Shown one piece after another: positions 1 to 8,364 of a DNA stretch of 64,000 nt; the first letter of the stretch is position 1; each line of letters opens with the position of its first letter. The notes beneath the pieces are model-generated. The model was not told the DNA's origin. It saw only the letters and a program-made list of their open reading frames with translations, and ran no database searches. The translations under genes were made by a program, and so were the position numbers. Origin of the DNA: an uncultured Bacteroidota bacterium (lineage in GTDB: Bacteria > Bacteroidota > Bacteroidia > 2-12-FULL-35-15); the NCBI GenBank assembly GCA_903926385.1, contig CAIYIS010000080.1:104010-168009 (forward strand), written 5' to 3'.

Positions 1-1340
1 GCACAAAAGATTTAAAAAAAGATTTTTCATTAATAAGGAATTTCGCTGAAAAGACAGGAATTAATCTGTTATATGTTCTTCGTCTTCTTAAAAAAAGTGC
101 AGTAGATTTTAGTCAATTCGAAAAATTAGTTAAGGAGCATCAAGTTAGAATTGAATATAAAATGGACGCTCTTCATTCAAAACAAGATAAAACATTAGAA
201 TTGCAGGGTAAAACCTTAGACATCCTTCAAAATATTCAGAATAAACAATTAGAACAAAATTATAAATCAAATTTAAACAACTTTGGTAGTTCTTTTATTT
301 TTGGTTCCTCTAATAATACGGAGCCATCATTTCAAAATATTACTGCACTTGCACCCCAGGTTAAAAAGTTTCTGGAAAATGGAAATTATATTAGTGCAAT
401 AAATGTTTTGCTGGGAGGTTATAAATTTGAAGAAGTTATTTTAAGGAGGCAAATTGAAATCATAAAGATTGAACAGAAATCTGGTTTTATTAAACAAATG
501 GATGGTGTCGAAGGAGCAAGAAGGCACATAAATATTTTATTGGGGGAAAATAAATTTTCAAAATATCCTACTGAAATTCAGGCTGAAATTCTGCTTTTGA
601 ATTTAAAAATTCTCAATCAAGAAGGTGAATATAAACATGTTATTAATAATTACAGGAAAGTAATTAGCAAAATGAACGGGGCAATTCATGATGGGTTAAA
701 ATGTGGAGCTTATCATCGAGTTGCCATAGCTTTTGCTTTATATGGTAATCATAGTAAGGCAAATTATTTTTTAATGCAGTCTTTAGAAATTTCTACTCGT
801 TTAAATATAGGACATTCAATAGTTACATGTAAAATGTTTGCAAGTATTTGTTCGGTTTTTTCCAGAGCTGATTATGGAATTGAAGACCCTATTAAGCAAT
901 TGGAAGTCTGTGGGGAGGAATACTTTAAATATCCTGTTAATCATCAATATTGGCAATATAATGGATTAAAGTCTTCTGTACTTTGCCTTTTTGCAGAAGG
1001 TTCAGCACTATTGTTTGCAGGTGAAGTAGAGAAAGGATTAATGCGATTAACAGCAGGAAATCTATTTGCTTATTTCACAAAGGCCCATCCATTTTCAGAA
1101 GGATATGCAGAATTGTTAGGCTTTATACCTGATGGGATGAATAAAGATTTGATTAAATTAGCAATGCTTCCTGACACTGAAAGTCAAAACCTTTTTCAGA
1201 AAGTAACACCTTCAATGCCGAGATACTTAATAGATTTAGAAAAATCAGTTAGCCAAGCAATAAAAACCCCAACAGTTGCGAATTGGAAAAAGTTGAGAAA
1301 AAATTTACAAAATTTGGATAAAAAATATCATTTAAAATAA
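1..1340 (+). CDS. Partial hypothetical protein, TPR-like, 5' end outside window
   Basis: The frame is open from the first bases of the window to the stop at 1338-1340, so the ATG at 162 is probably internal and the true start lies upstream. The visible N-terminal part is helical and charged, and a Q/K-rich segment around 162-270 is probably a coiled coil or linker. The C-terminal half has alternating amphipathic helices (for example the AYHRVAIAFALYGNHSKA region, about 700-770) that resemble tetratricopeptide repeats. No catalytic motif is visible. It is followed 10 nt later by a sulfotransferase gene on the same strand. I do not recognise the family; a TPR-type protein-interaction role is only inference. 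Confidence 0.6.
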   Translation, partial: TKDLKKDFSLIRNFAEKTGINLLYVLRLLKKSAVDFSQFEKLVKEHQVRIEYKMDALHSKQDKTLELQGKTLDILQNIQNKQLEQNYKSNLNNFGSSFIFGSSNNTEPSFQNITALAPQVKKFLENGNYISAINVLLGGYKFEEVILRRQIEIIKIEQKSGFIKQMDGVEGARRHINILLGENKFSKYPTEIQAEILLLNLKILNQEGEYKHVINNYRKVISKMNGAIHDGLKCGAYHRVAIAFALYGNHSKANYFLMQSLEISTRLNIGHSIVTCKMFASICSVFSRADYGIEDPIKQLEVCGEEYFKYPVNHQYWQYNGLKSSVLCLFAEGSALLFAGEVEKGLMRLTAGNLFAYFTKAHPFSEGYAELLGFIPDGMNKDLIKLAMLPDTESQNLFQKVTPSMPRYLIDLEKSVSQAIKTPTVANWKKLRKNLQNLDKKYHLK

Positions 1341-1350
1341 TTTTTTTAGA

Positions 1351-2136
1351 ATGAATCCGCACCATGTATTATTAATAAGCCACAGGCGTTCCGGTACACA
1401 TCTTACAATTGATTTAATAAGAAACAATTTTGTCGACTATGCACAACCATACGTTTCATTAAATGAAGTTTTAAAAGGCAATGTCCACAGCTATTCTAAT
1501 AATTTTCTGGATGAGATTGATAGAAATCCCAGGATTTTCAAATCACATTCTGATAGTAATTACTTATCTTTCCATCAACATCAGCCGTGGATTGGAGAAT
1601 TTTATCATCAACTCATAGAAAATGTGAAATTAATATACGTATATCGTGAGCCAAAGGACACATTAACATCTCTTTATTTTCATTATTTATCCAGTGACCC
1701 TAACATACTTACTGGTTCCATAAACGACTTTATTTTTTCAATCAATGAGTACCATCAAGAGACATATAAAGGGATACTAAACAGAATAGAGTATTGGAAC
1801 TATCATATTGAAGGATGGTTAAAATATAGAAACAGAATTTTATTTGTTAGGTTTGAAGACATCATATTAAATTATGAAAAAACAGTCCTTTTGATTGCTA
1901 AATATCTTAATTCAAACATTAAATCAAACATTGTTGATGTAAGATTAAATGATTCAACGATTGTTGTTAAGAAAAATAATAGTGTTGTTACTGGAAATAA
2001 AATTCACTTTACAAGTGTAAATTTTCGTGGCGGTGAAATAGGTGGTTATGCTAAACATCTTAATAATGAAACTATTTGCAAAATTAATCATTTGGCTAAT
2101 CCACTATATAACAAACTGAGTAAGGGTAGTAAATGA
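1351..2136 (+). CDS. Sulfotransferase domain protein
   Basis: This 261-residue protein has the PAPS-dependent sulfotransferase signatures. A 5'-phosphosulfate-binding loop near the N-terminus (SHRRSGTHLT, residues 10-19) is followed by the 3'-phosphate-binding stretch (YVYREPKDTLTS, about residues 95-106). The length fits a soluble sulfotransferase domain. The family transfers sulfate from PAPS to a hydroxyl or amino group of a sugar, lipid or small molecule; the acceptor cannot be read from the sequence. It starts 10 nt after the preceding stop and precedes a nucleotidyltransferase-kinase fusion and a glycosyltransferase on the same strand. The context suggests modification of a surface glycan or a secreted glycoconjugate. 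Confidence 0.82.
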   Translation: MNPHHVLLISHRRSGTHLTIDLIRNNFVDYAQPYVSLNEVLKGNVHSYSNNFLDEIDRNPRIFKSHSDSNYLSFHQHQPWIGEFYHQLIENVKLIYVYREPKDTLTSLYFHYLSSDPNILTGSINDFIFSINEYHQETYKGILNRIEYWNYHIEGWLKYRNRILFVRFEDIILNYEKTVLLIAKYLNSNIKSNIVDVRLNDSTIVVKKNNSVVTGNKIHFTSVNFRGGEIGGYAKHLNNETICKINHLANPLYNKLSKGSK

Positions 2137-2213
2137 CAGGAAATAATTTGGATAGTTTTCTAAAAAATAATTCAAACGTATTGAATTCAATATATAATAT
2201 ATAAAGGAATAAA

Positions 2214-3899
2214 ATGTCCAAGCGAAAATATATAGATTCTCAACTGTCTATTAGTGATTTTTTTAATAAATTAAATATCTTAGGAGTAAAATATGTAGTC
2301 CTTAGATGGTTTCAAAATTATAAATTACTATCATCGCAGAGTGATTTAGATTTATTGGTAGCTGATAAAGATATTAAAATAATAAATAGTTTGTTGACGC
2401 ATGAAGAAAATTCAGGCAATATGATGGTCGATGTTTATAGTGTAAGTGGAGTTTCGGGTTCAGGATATCTAAAGTTACCATATTATCCAAAACATTTAGC
2501 TTTAAAAATTTTGAAGAGCCGTATATTGTCAAGTGATTTATATTTCGTTCCCTCGCCTGATATATATATGTTAAGTTTTATTTTTCATATTGTTTTTCAT
2601 AAAGCAGAATCTTCAGGAATTCCAGTTAATAGAAATATTCCAATAGGTTCATTTAAAATCAACAAATATACCGAGGAGCTTAAAAGGTTCTTAAAAAAAA
2701 CAAATTGTTATTTTCAAGAAATCTGTTTGGAGAATTTATATGATTTTCTGAAGCAAAAAAACTGGTTGCCAAGTATTGAATGGGTTAGGAAAATAGGATA
2801 TAACAAAAGTCCATGGCTGTCGTCTCTTCATCCAATTTTAAGAGAACATTCTGAATTAACAGTTTTCATTATTCGAGAAAAAGCAAAGGGTCAAATAATA
2901 CATAAAAAACTTGTAAATTTATTTAATGATTTAGGTGTTGAAATATTATTTTATTCCACCTTCAGTATAAAACAGAAATTAAAGGCAAAGACATATATTA
3001 GAAGTGGCAAATGGGATAGTGGGCCGAATAACAAAAGTGGCGGTCTCCCATACGCTGCCTACATACTTTGCGATCTATCTCCCGAGAAAGCACCTATTGT
3101 TATAAGGAAAGATTATCCTTATTTGACAAATTACAGATTTTTCAAGCTGAAGTTAAAAATGAGAGAAATTACAAACTTGTACCTTGGATCTGAATTTGAC
3201 TATAATTGCATACATAGTTGCGATGATAGCATCGAGGCCTTAGAATATATAAATATTCTGTTTCCTGAAAAAGTCAAAAACATAAAACGAAAAAGACAAC
3301 GAATTTGTGATGAATATTCAACTCCATTTAAAGTTACAAAACAATTAAAGGGAAATAATAGAAGAGCTAAAGTCGAAATTGTTAATTTTAAAGGTGAATT
3401 GGCCGTTTGTAAAACATATAAACCGGGAAAAGAAAAATTTTATAACAGAGAATTATTGGCATATCAAACATTGTCAGATAGAAATATTTTGATGCCAAAA
3501 TTACTATATTATGATAGAAATTATTTTGTAACGGAATTAATAGATTATGAGGAAAATCAACAGAAAAGCCTCTTAAAGACCAAGTTAAGAGAAATCTCGC
3601 AAATTATTTATAACCTTTGGATTTCAGGGGTAGCTCATCTTGATCTACATCCGGGTAATTTTATTGTTGATACTAAAGGAAATGTTTTTGTCATAGATTT
3701 TGAGTTTTTATATCAATACGAAAAACCAACAATAAATATTTTTGAATCTTACGACATTGTTAATATGCCAGATCCTATTGCCTGGGGGCTTCGAAGTACA
3801 CAACCCTCAACGTTCATAAATAAAATTTGGAAGGAGTTCACTGGCTATAATTTTAAAGAAATAATAACAAACAATCTTTGTATCAACACAGAAATTTAG
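2214..3899 (+). CDS. Nucleotidyltransferase-like / sugar kinase-like fusion protein
   Basis: This 561-residue protein appears to be a two-domain fusion. The N-terminal part contains a nucleotidyltransferase-like SDLDLLV motif (about residues 43-49). The C-terminal part has a protein-kinase-fold catalytic loop, HLDLHPGNF (about residues 479-487), and a metal-binding IDFE (about 497-500), as in Kdo/LPS kinases (WaaP/KdkA) and RIO/Bud32-like kinases. The start is supported by an AAAGGA-like site about 8 nt upstream. The next gene starts 2 nt after the stop. A role in phosphorylating a glycan or glycolipid is inferred from the kinase type and the neighbouring glycosyltransferase and sulfotransferase. 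The N-terminal domain may be only structurally NTase-like, because I see no complete GS-x-D-x-D signature. Confidence 0.6.
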   Translation: MSKRKYIDSQLSISDFFNKLNILGVKYVVLRWFQNYKLLSSQSDLDLLVADKDIKIINSLLTHEENSGNMMVDVYSVSGVSGSGYLKLPYYPKHLALKILKSRILSSDLYFVPSPDIYMLSFIFHIVFHKAESSGIPVNRNIPIGSFKINKYTEELKRFLKKTNCYFQEICLENLYDFLKQKNWLPSIEWVRKIGYNKSPWLSSLHPILREHSELTVFIIREKAKGQIIHKKLVNLFNDLGVEILFYSTFSIKQKLKAKTYIRSGKWDSGPNNKSGGLPYAAYILCDLSPEKAPIVIRKDYPYLTNYRFFKLKLKMREITNLYLGSEFDYNCIHSCDDSIEALEYINILFPEKVKNIKRKRQRICDEYSTPFKVTKQLKGNNRRAKVEIVNFKGELAVCKTYKPGKEKFYNRELLAYQTLSDRNILMPKLLYYDRNYFVTELIDYEENQQKSLLKTKLREISQIIYNLWISGVAHLDLHPGNFIVDTKGNVFVIDFEFLYQYEKPTINIFESYDIVNMPDPIAWGLRSTQPSTFINKIWKEFTGYNFKEIITNNLCINTEI

Positions 3900-3901
3900 A
3901 A

Positions 3902-4978
3902 ATGAAGTTAATATTAATGCCGCACAAAAATCCTTATTTTGGGCAAGATTATACAATTAGTTATTTGGTTAAAACAATGGGGCTAATTCCAATTTTTCTT
4001 GTAAACGGGGAATATAATTTAGATGAGATAAAATTGAATAAGATTGAATTAATAATTTCAAGGTATCCTGATTTTGAATGCGATAGAAATATTATCAAGA
4101 AATTTGCAGGTGTATTTCCAATTATTACTCATCTTCATTTGAAATATTCATTTTTAAGTTCCAAACAAAAGTGTATTTTAAGTGAATCATTATCATCTTC
4201 AAATTGTATAATTACTAATTGTACGCAACTGAATAGTGAATATAGCTCAATTTTTCCAAAATACAAATGGAAGTTTGTAAATAATGGTATAGATTCGAAT
4301 GTTTTCAAACCATCAACAGAAGATGAACGTTATGAATTTAAATCGAATCACGGAATTCCCAAAGGGAAAATTATAGTAACTTATACTGGAAGATTAAATA
4401 AGCCTAAAGGGATACAAATATTAGAAAGATTGTGTGAATATATTTCAAAGTCACGGAAATTTTATCTAATAATTCAAAGTGTCTATCATCCAAAGTATTG
4501 TAATAAATTTAAGGAACTAAAAAATAAATTTAAAAATTTAAAAATAATTACAACACAAGACATAAAAGTCCTACGTTTTAGCGATATAAATATAAGCACC
4601 TCACTTTGTGAGACTACCTCCTTAGTGACTTTGGAATCTTTGTTTTCGGGGGTTCCTGTAATTTGTACTAATGTTACAGAATTTTATAATGATATTGACA
4701 AGTATAATAAAGGGTTTAAGTATTTCCGAAGGGTGGAAATGCCAAGTGATTTTCCCCTTATTGCAAACAATGAAAAATCTAAAATAATACTCTCAGAGGA
4801 GGATGCAACTAAACTATCTGAAGCGTTTATTGAAAGGCTTAACGAAACGGAAATCATTGGAGATTCTCAAAGAAATAAACTTGGAAAGAAATGGAAGGAC
4901 TCAAAATATGAAGCAAAAAAAATGAATAAAAAGTTAGAAAAATTGTATAATTCAGTTCTCAAAAAATTTAATAATTAA
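3902..4978 (+). CDS. Glycosyltransferase family 4-like protein
   Basis: The protein has about 358 residues with a GT-B layout. The C-terminal half carries VTYTGRLNKPKGIQIL, the usual opening of the donor-binding Rossmann domain. The family's E-x7-E-like region follows (TTSLVTLESLFSGVPVICTNV). I prefer the ATG at 3902, 2 nt after the upstream stop, because the longer frame starts with a TTG at 3878 inside the previous gene. GT4 enzymes are retaining transferases that use nucleotide sugars; donor and acceptor are unknown here. It converges with the carbamoyltransferase gene that ends at 5001. The likely role is assembly of the glycan that the neighbouring sulfotransferase and kinase would decorate. 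Confidence 0.78.
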   Translation: MKLILMPHKNPYFGQDYTISYLVKTMGLIPIFLVNGEYNLDEIKLNKIELIISRYPDFECDRNIIKKFAGVFPIITHLHLKYSFLSSKQKCILSESLSSSNCIITNCTQLNSEYSSIFPKYKWKFVNNGIDSNVFKPSTEDERYEFKSNHGIPKGKIIVTYTGRLNKPKGIQILERLCEYISKSRKFYLIIQSVYHPKYCNKFKELKNKFKNLKIITTQDIKVLRFSDINISTSLCETTSLVTLESLFSGVPVICTNVTEFYNDIDKYNKGFKYFRRVEMPSDFPLIANNEKSKIILSEEDATKLSEAFIERLNETEIIGDSQRNKLGKKWKDSKYEAKKMNKKLEKLYNSVLKKFNN

Positions 4979-5000
4979 TGCGCATTTTTTGTTAATAATA

Positions 5001-6674
5001 TCAGCCTTTTATATTTATGTTTTCCCATCCATTATCGTGTAGTATTCCGTGTAATTTCATTTTTTCTGAAGTCACTTTTACATCATTATAATATATCGGG
5101 ATTGTCTCGTCTGAGCTATTAAGTGAAGTAAGCAAAACAACTCCTACCCCCATTTTTGCCTTAATACAAATCAAAAGTTTATAGAGTAACGAATTATCAG
5201 ATTTAACTATCTGAACTCTTGAGCCTCCAGTTATGTGTATTGCAGAAGGAATTAAATCAATCGCAATTAGTCTTGCTTTAACTGTCCATGCCATATTAAC
5301 CGAACCATTACCATAATATAAAAGATCAAAATCTTCCTCAAGAATTGCAGGAGCAAATGGCATAAACTCGGGTCTGTTTTTACAACGATTTAATTTGTTT
5401 TTACTTTCTAAGTCAAATGCGTTTCCAATAATACATCGCCCCCCTAAAGCTCTTGGCCCAAATTCTAAACGGCCAGATGCTAAAGCAATTAATTTCCCTT
5501 GAAGGATTGCCTCAACAGCAATTTTTATATCGTTCTCTAAATCATTTGAAATTTTTCCTTGATTAATTACTTTAGGGCCAAGAAAAGCTCCTGCTTTCGG
5601 AATTTCTATCCCCTGATTGGCTTTAATGAAGCTACATACAGCCGCGCCAATCGCGGTTCCAGAGTCCTCAGACCATGGACTAATTGTAACCGAGCCAATG
5701 TCACATTTCATGAGCCATTTTATAAAATATTCATTCGCTTGACAATTTAAGGCAGCCCCTCCCGCAAATCCAATATGATCAACTTTTAATTTTAAATTAT
5801 TTCTTGCAAAAATTATATTCTGCTCTATTAATTTCCAACTATTATAAGTAAACCATGCTTGAATAGACGCGGCAATATCTTTCCCTTTTTGATAGTTGTT
5901 TTTCGAATCAATTAATGCTAATTTTAAATTTGTATCATTACATTTGTTTATGAATATATCTGGGGCATCCTTCAGCCGATGAGAAGGATATTTATATTGA
6001 AAAATTTCAAAATCCGTTTTTTTAACAATTGAAATTTCATTTAAATTTTCTAACCAAATAGGTTTTCCATATCCCGATAATGCCATCAGTTTCCCTGGGC
6101 CAGTTCTTCCTTTGAATCCTAAATGATAAGCGAATTGATGAAAAACAGATCCAAAAGAATTTGGATGTGAAATTCGGTTAATAAGCCTCATTTTTCCATC
6201 CCAATAAAAAAATGAAATAGATTCAAATTCACCAATTGTGTCGCTAATGAATATTAAACTATTTTTGGGTAGCCCAAATGGAATTAAACTATATGCATGT
6301 GATGCGTGGTGTCCAATATAATTAAATGTACCATAGCGACTATATCCTGAATAACCTTGTTTCATCCTTTCCCATTCCTTCAGCAGTCTCATTTCATAAT
6401 AATTTCTATCACCAAAATATTGAAGAGAATGAAGTAGTCCCTTTAAAAAGAAACGCTTATATATATTCCAACCTTCGCTCCAAACAATAGTGTCTTCAAC
6501 AAAATCACTTTCTAAAATTAAATTAATGCCGTTATAAGGAAATCTTGATGTATTTTTTTCCTTAACGATTCTGTCTTCCTCTACTGCGAAAGTTAATAGC
6601 CCCTGGTAATTAAGTGCGCAAGCTGCTGATCCGTGCCCGAAATTAGTGCCGATATACGTTTTTTTATTCTTCAA
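5001..6674 (-). CDS. Carbamoyltransferase, NodU/CmcH family
   Basis: The 557-residue protein matches the two-domain carbamoyltransferase family (NodU, CmcH, TobZ). The N-terminus has the GTNFGHGSAAC ATPase-like opening and VEEDRI, then GHHASHAYS, whose histidines bind metal in this family. The C-terminal YrdC-like domain carries the family motif SGRLEFGPRALGGR followed by RPEFMPFAP. Such enzymes use carbamoyl phosphate and ATP to place a carbamoyl group on a hydroxyl of a sugar, Nod factor or antibiotic. The gene overlaps the upstream nucleotidyltransferase gene by 4 nt, so the two are probably translationally coupled. The acceptor here is unknown; the surrounding genes suggest a sugar. Confidence 0.88.
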   Translation of the reverse strand: MKNKKTYIGTNFGHGSAACALNYQGLLTFAVEEDRIVKEKNTSRFPYNGINLILESDFVEDTIVWSEGWNIYKRFFLKGLLHSLQYFGDRNYYEMRLLKEWERMKQGYSGYSRYGTFNYIGHHASHAYSLIPFGLPKNSLIFISDTIGEFESISFFYWDGKMRLINRISHPNSFGSVFHQFAYHLGFKGRTGPGKLMALSGYGKPIWLENLNEISIVKKTDFEIFQYKYPSHRLKDAPDIFINKCNDTNLKLALIDSKNNYQKGKDIAASIQAWFTYNSWKLIEQNIIFARNNLKLKVDHIGFAGGAALNCQANEYFIKWLMKCDIGSVTISPWSEDSGTAIGAAVCSFIKANQGIEIPKAGAFLGPKVINQGKISNDLENDIKIAVEAILQGKLIALASGRLEFGPRALGGRCIIGNAFDLESKNKLNRCKNRPEFMPFAPAILEEDFDLLYYGNGSVNMAWTVKARLIAIDLIPSAIHITGGSRVQIVKSDNSLLYKLLICIKAKMGVGVVLLTSLNSSDETIPIYYNDVKVTSEKMKLHGILHDNGWENINIKG

Positions 6675-7366
6675 AAGATTCTTTTTTGTTCAATGTAATT
6701 TTTTAACCAATCACTGATAGTAGTACATGCATGAAATTGGTCACGGATTAAATCAATATACTGACAGTTGGGATCTTTATTCACACAATTAGTAATAAAT
6801 GATTTTGTGATTTGATCTCCATTCCGATGAATCATTTCAGTTAGATTTGACAAATTGATTTCATTCTGTTCCCCGATTTTGATTTTATATAAATTATTAA
6901 TGGATTTGCCTCCAATTTCATCACAAATTTGTTTAAAACGTTGATTGTTATCAACAGTTCTCATAAGCATCATTATTGTTTTAGCTTTAAAATAATCATT
7001 GTTTTCTGTGCCAAATTTTAAAGTTTTTAAATAGGATATTAAATATTCGTATATAAATTTAACCTTAGAATGTTCAATTGATATGTTTGACAAGTGATCA
7101 TCAAAGTGAATTGACACTTTCATTGGTAAGATATTCTTTAAGCTTTGCTCAATTTCAAATTTTAACATGGTTGTATCAATATTGAGGGATTTTGGAGCAA
7201 TCAAATCAATATCACTATAGGTAAAAGTTTTGAGAAAATCCAAATGAAAATCATTATACTTCCAAGAACCACGAATGATGAAATGAGGACTGAAATTCAT
7301 GATTTCATTAATAACCCTTTCCTTAATGATGGCTCTTCTTAAAAAATAATTGGTTGTTGTCGTCAT
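6671..7366 (-). CDS. Small nucleotidyltransferase-like protein
   Basis: The 231-residue protein has a nucleotidyltransferase-like signature near the N-terminus: RGSWKY (about residues 32-37), then SDIDLI (about 52-57). These correspond to the GS and D-x-D metal-binding elements of the Pol-beta superfamily. The rest is helical and I do not recognise a specific family. Its stop overlaps the carbamoyltransferase start by 4 nt. A role in transferring a nucleotide to the same substrate is inference. It could also be an antitoxin-like minimal nucleotidyltransferase, but no HEPN partner is next to it. Confidence 0.55.
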   Translation of the reverse strand: MTTTTNYFLRRAIIKERVINEIMNFSPHFIIRGSWKYNDFHLDFLKTFTYSDIDLIAPKSLNIDTTMLKFEIEQSLKNILPMKVSIHFDDHLSNISIEHSKVKFIYEYLISYLKTLKFGTENNDYFKAKTIMMLMRTVDNNQRFKQICDEIGGKSINNLYKIKIGEQNEINLSNLTEMIHRNGDQITKSFITNCVNKDPNCQYIDLIRDQFHACTTISDWLKNYIEQKRIF

Positions 7367-7668
7367 CTTTCTCGTGAAACGATAGTATAAAGTATTCTAA
7401 TTTTCTGACCTTTTTAATTTCACCAAAATAGATAGTTGAGCTGAGTATTAAAAATTGTGAAATTAAAAAGAAATGATTAACAGAATGAATATTTCATACT
7501 TTTCACTTCAAATTATTCGAAATTTCCGATTTGCTTTTTAATATTCAAATAGGTTAAAGTGTTGAATTATAAAAGAAGTTTTTAAAGCACTATTCTATTT
7601 TCTCAAGGTACTTGCAAATTCTTTTGAAGAAATAATTATGTTAATAATAAATGAATCACTCTTTTTAT
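7367..7668. other. Intergenic region between glycan block and defence operon
   Basis: This AT-rich stretch of about 300 nt lies upstream of the nucleotidyltransferase gene and downstream of the metalloprotease gene. I see no gene, tRNA, clear terminator hairpin or insertion-sequence end, and no copy of the tRNA-Gln 3' end that would mark an island boundary. Confidence 0.6.
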
Positions 7669-8364
7669 TTACGCTAGCAGTTTTTCCAACTTCATTTTCC
7701 ATTTTTCCCAATCCGGCATTTCCTTGGTTTGTAGGTCAATAAACTTTTGGGTATGGTCGTGATGAATGAGGTGGCAGAGTTCGTGAATGATAACATATTC
7801 AATACACCCCTTTGGTGCTTTAATCAATTCAGGATTGAGAATTATTTTGCCTTTGGGTGTGCAGCTTCCCCACCGGGTTGGCATCTCTCTCAACACGATT
7901 GACGAGGGTTCTACATTATGTTTCTTGAATTTGTCAATGATTGGTTTTGCAGTGGAATGAAACTTTGTTTTCGCATTTTGTAAATACCATTCGTTTATTA
8001 ATTGTTTCACTTTTGATTTGTTGTTTGTAGTAACTTCAATATACTGTCCCTTCAGTTTCACTGATTCTATTTTGCTTTGAATAATTTTCAAACGATATTG
8101 CCTGCCAAGATAAAGATGTGATTCGCCACCTACAAATTTTCTTGTCGGTGTTTTTGGATGGAAAGAAAGAAAGAAACTTTGTTGTTTTATAATCCAAGGT
8201 GCTTTCTTTTTTAGTTTTTCTTTAACCTTATCCAACGAAGTATCAACAGGTGCTTTTACTAAAACAGTTAAGTCCGGTGTAACAGTAATACCTAAAGATT
8301 TCCTGGAGGAATATTCTAATCGGAAATCTATTTGTTTTGAACCGAAAGAAATTGATTGTATCAT
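7669..8364 (-). CDS. YgjP-like (DUF45/M48-related) metalloprotease
   Basis: The 231-residue protein belongs to the YgjP/DUF45 metallopeptidase family. It has RWGSC (residues 164-168), typical of the family, and the zinc motif HELCH (194-198) with further histidines just after (HHDH, 201-204) that can supply the third ligand. Length is normal for the family. Its start overlaps the hsdR stop by 4 nt, so it is probably translated together with HsdR. Members often sit beside hsdR in type I restriction operons; whether they process a restriction subunit is not known to me. It is the last gene of the operon. Confidence 0.85.
   Translation of the reverse strand: MIQSISFGSKQIDFRLEYSSRKSLGITVTPDLTVLVKAPVDTSLDKVKEKLKKKAPWIIKQQSFFLSFHPKTPTRKFVGGESHLYLGRQYRLKIIQSKIESVKLKGQYIEVTTNNKSKVKQLINEWYLQNAKTKFHSTAKPIIDKFKKHNVEPSSIVLREMPTRWGSCTPKGKIILNPELIKAPKGCIEYVIIHELCHLIHHDHTQKFIDLQTKEMPDWEKWKMKLEKLLA

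Noticed and set aside
7367..7668. Left attachment site of the island
   Set aside because: I found no copy of the tRNA-Gln 3' end here or elsewhere in the window by eye.
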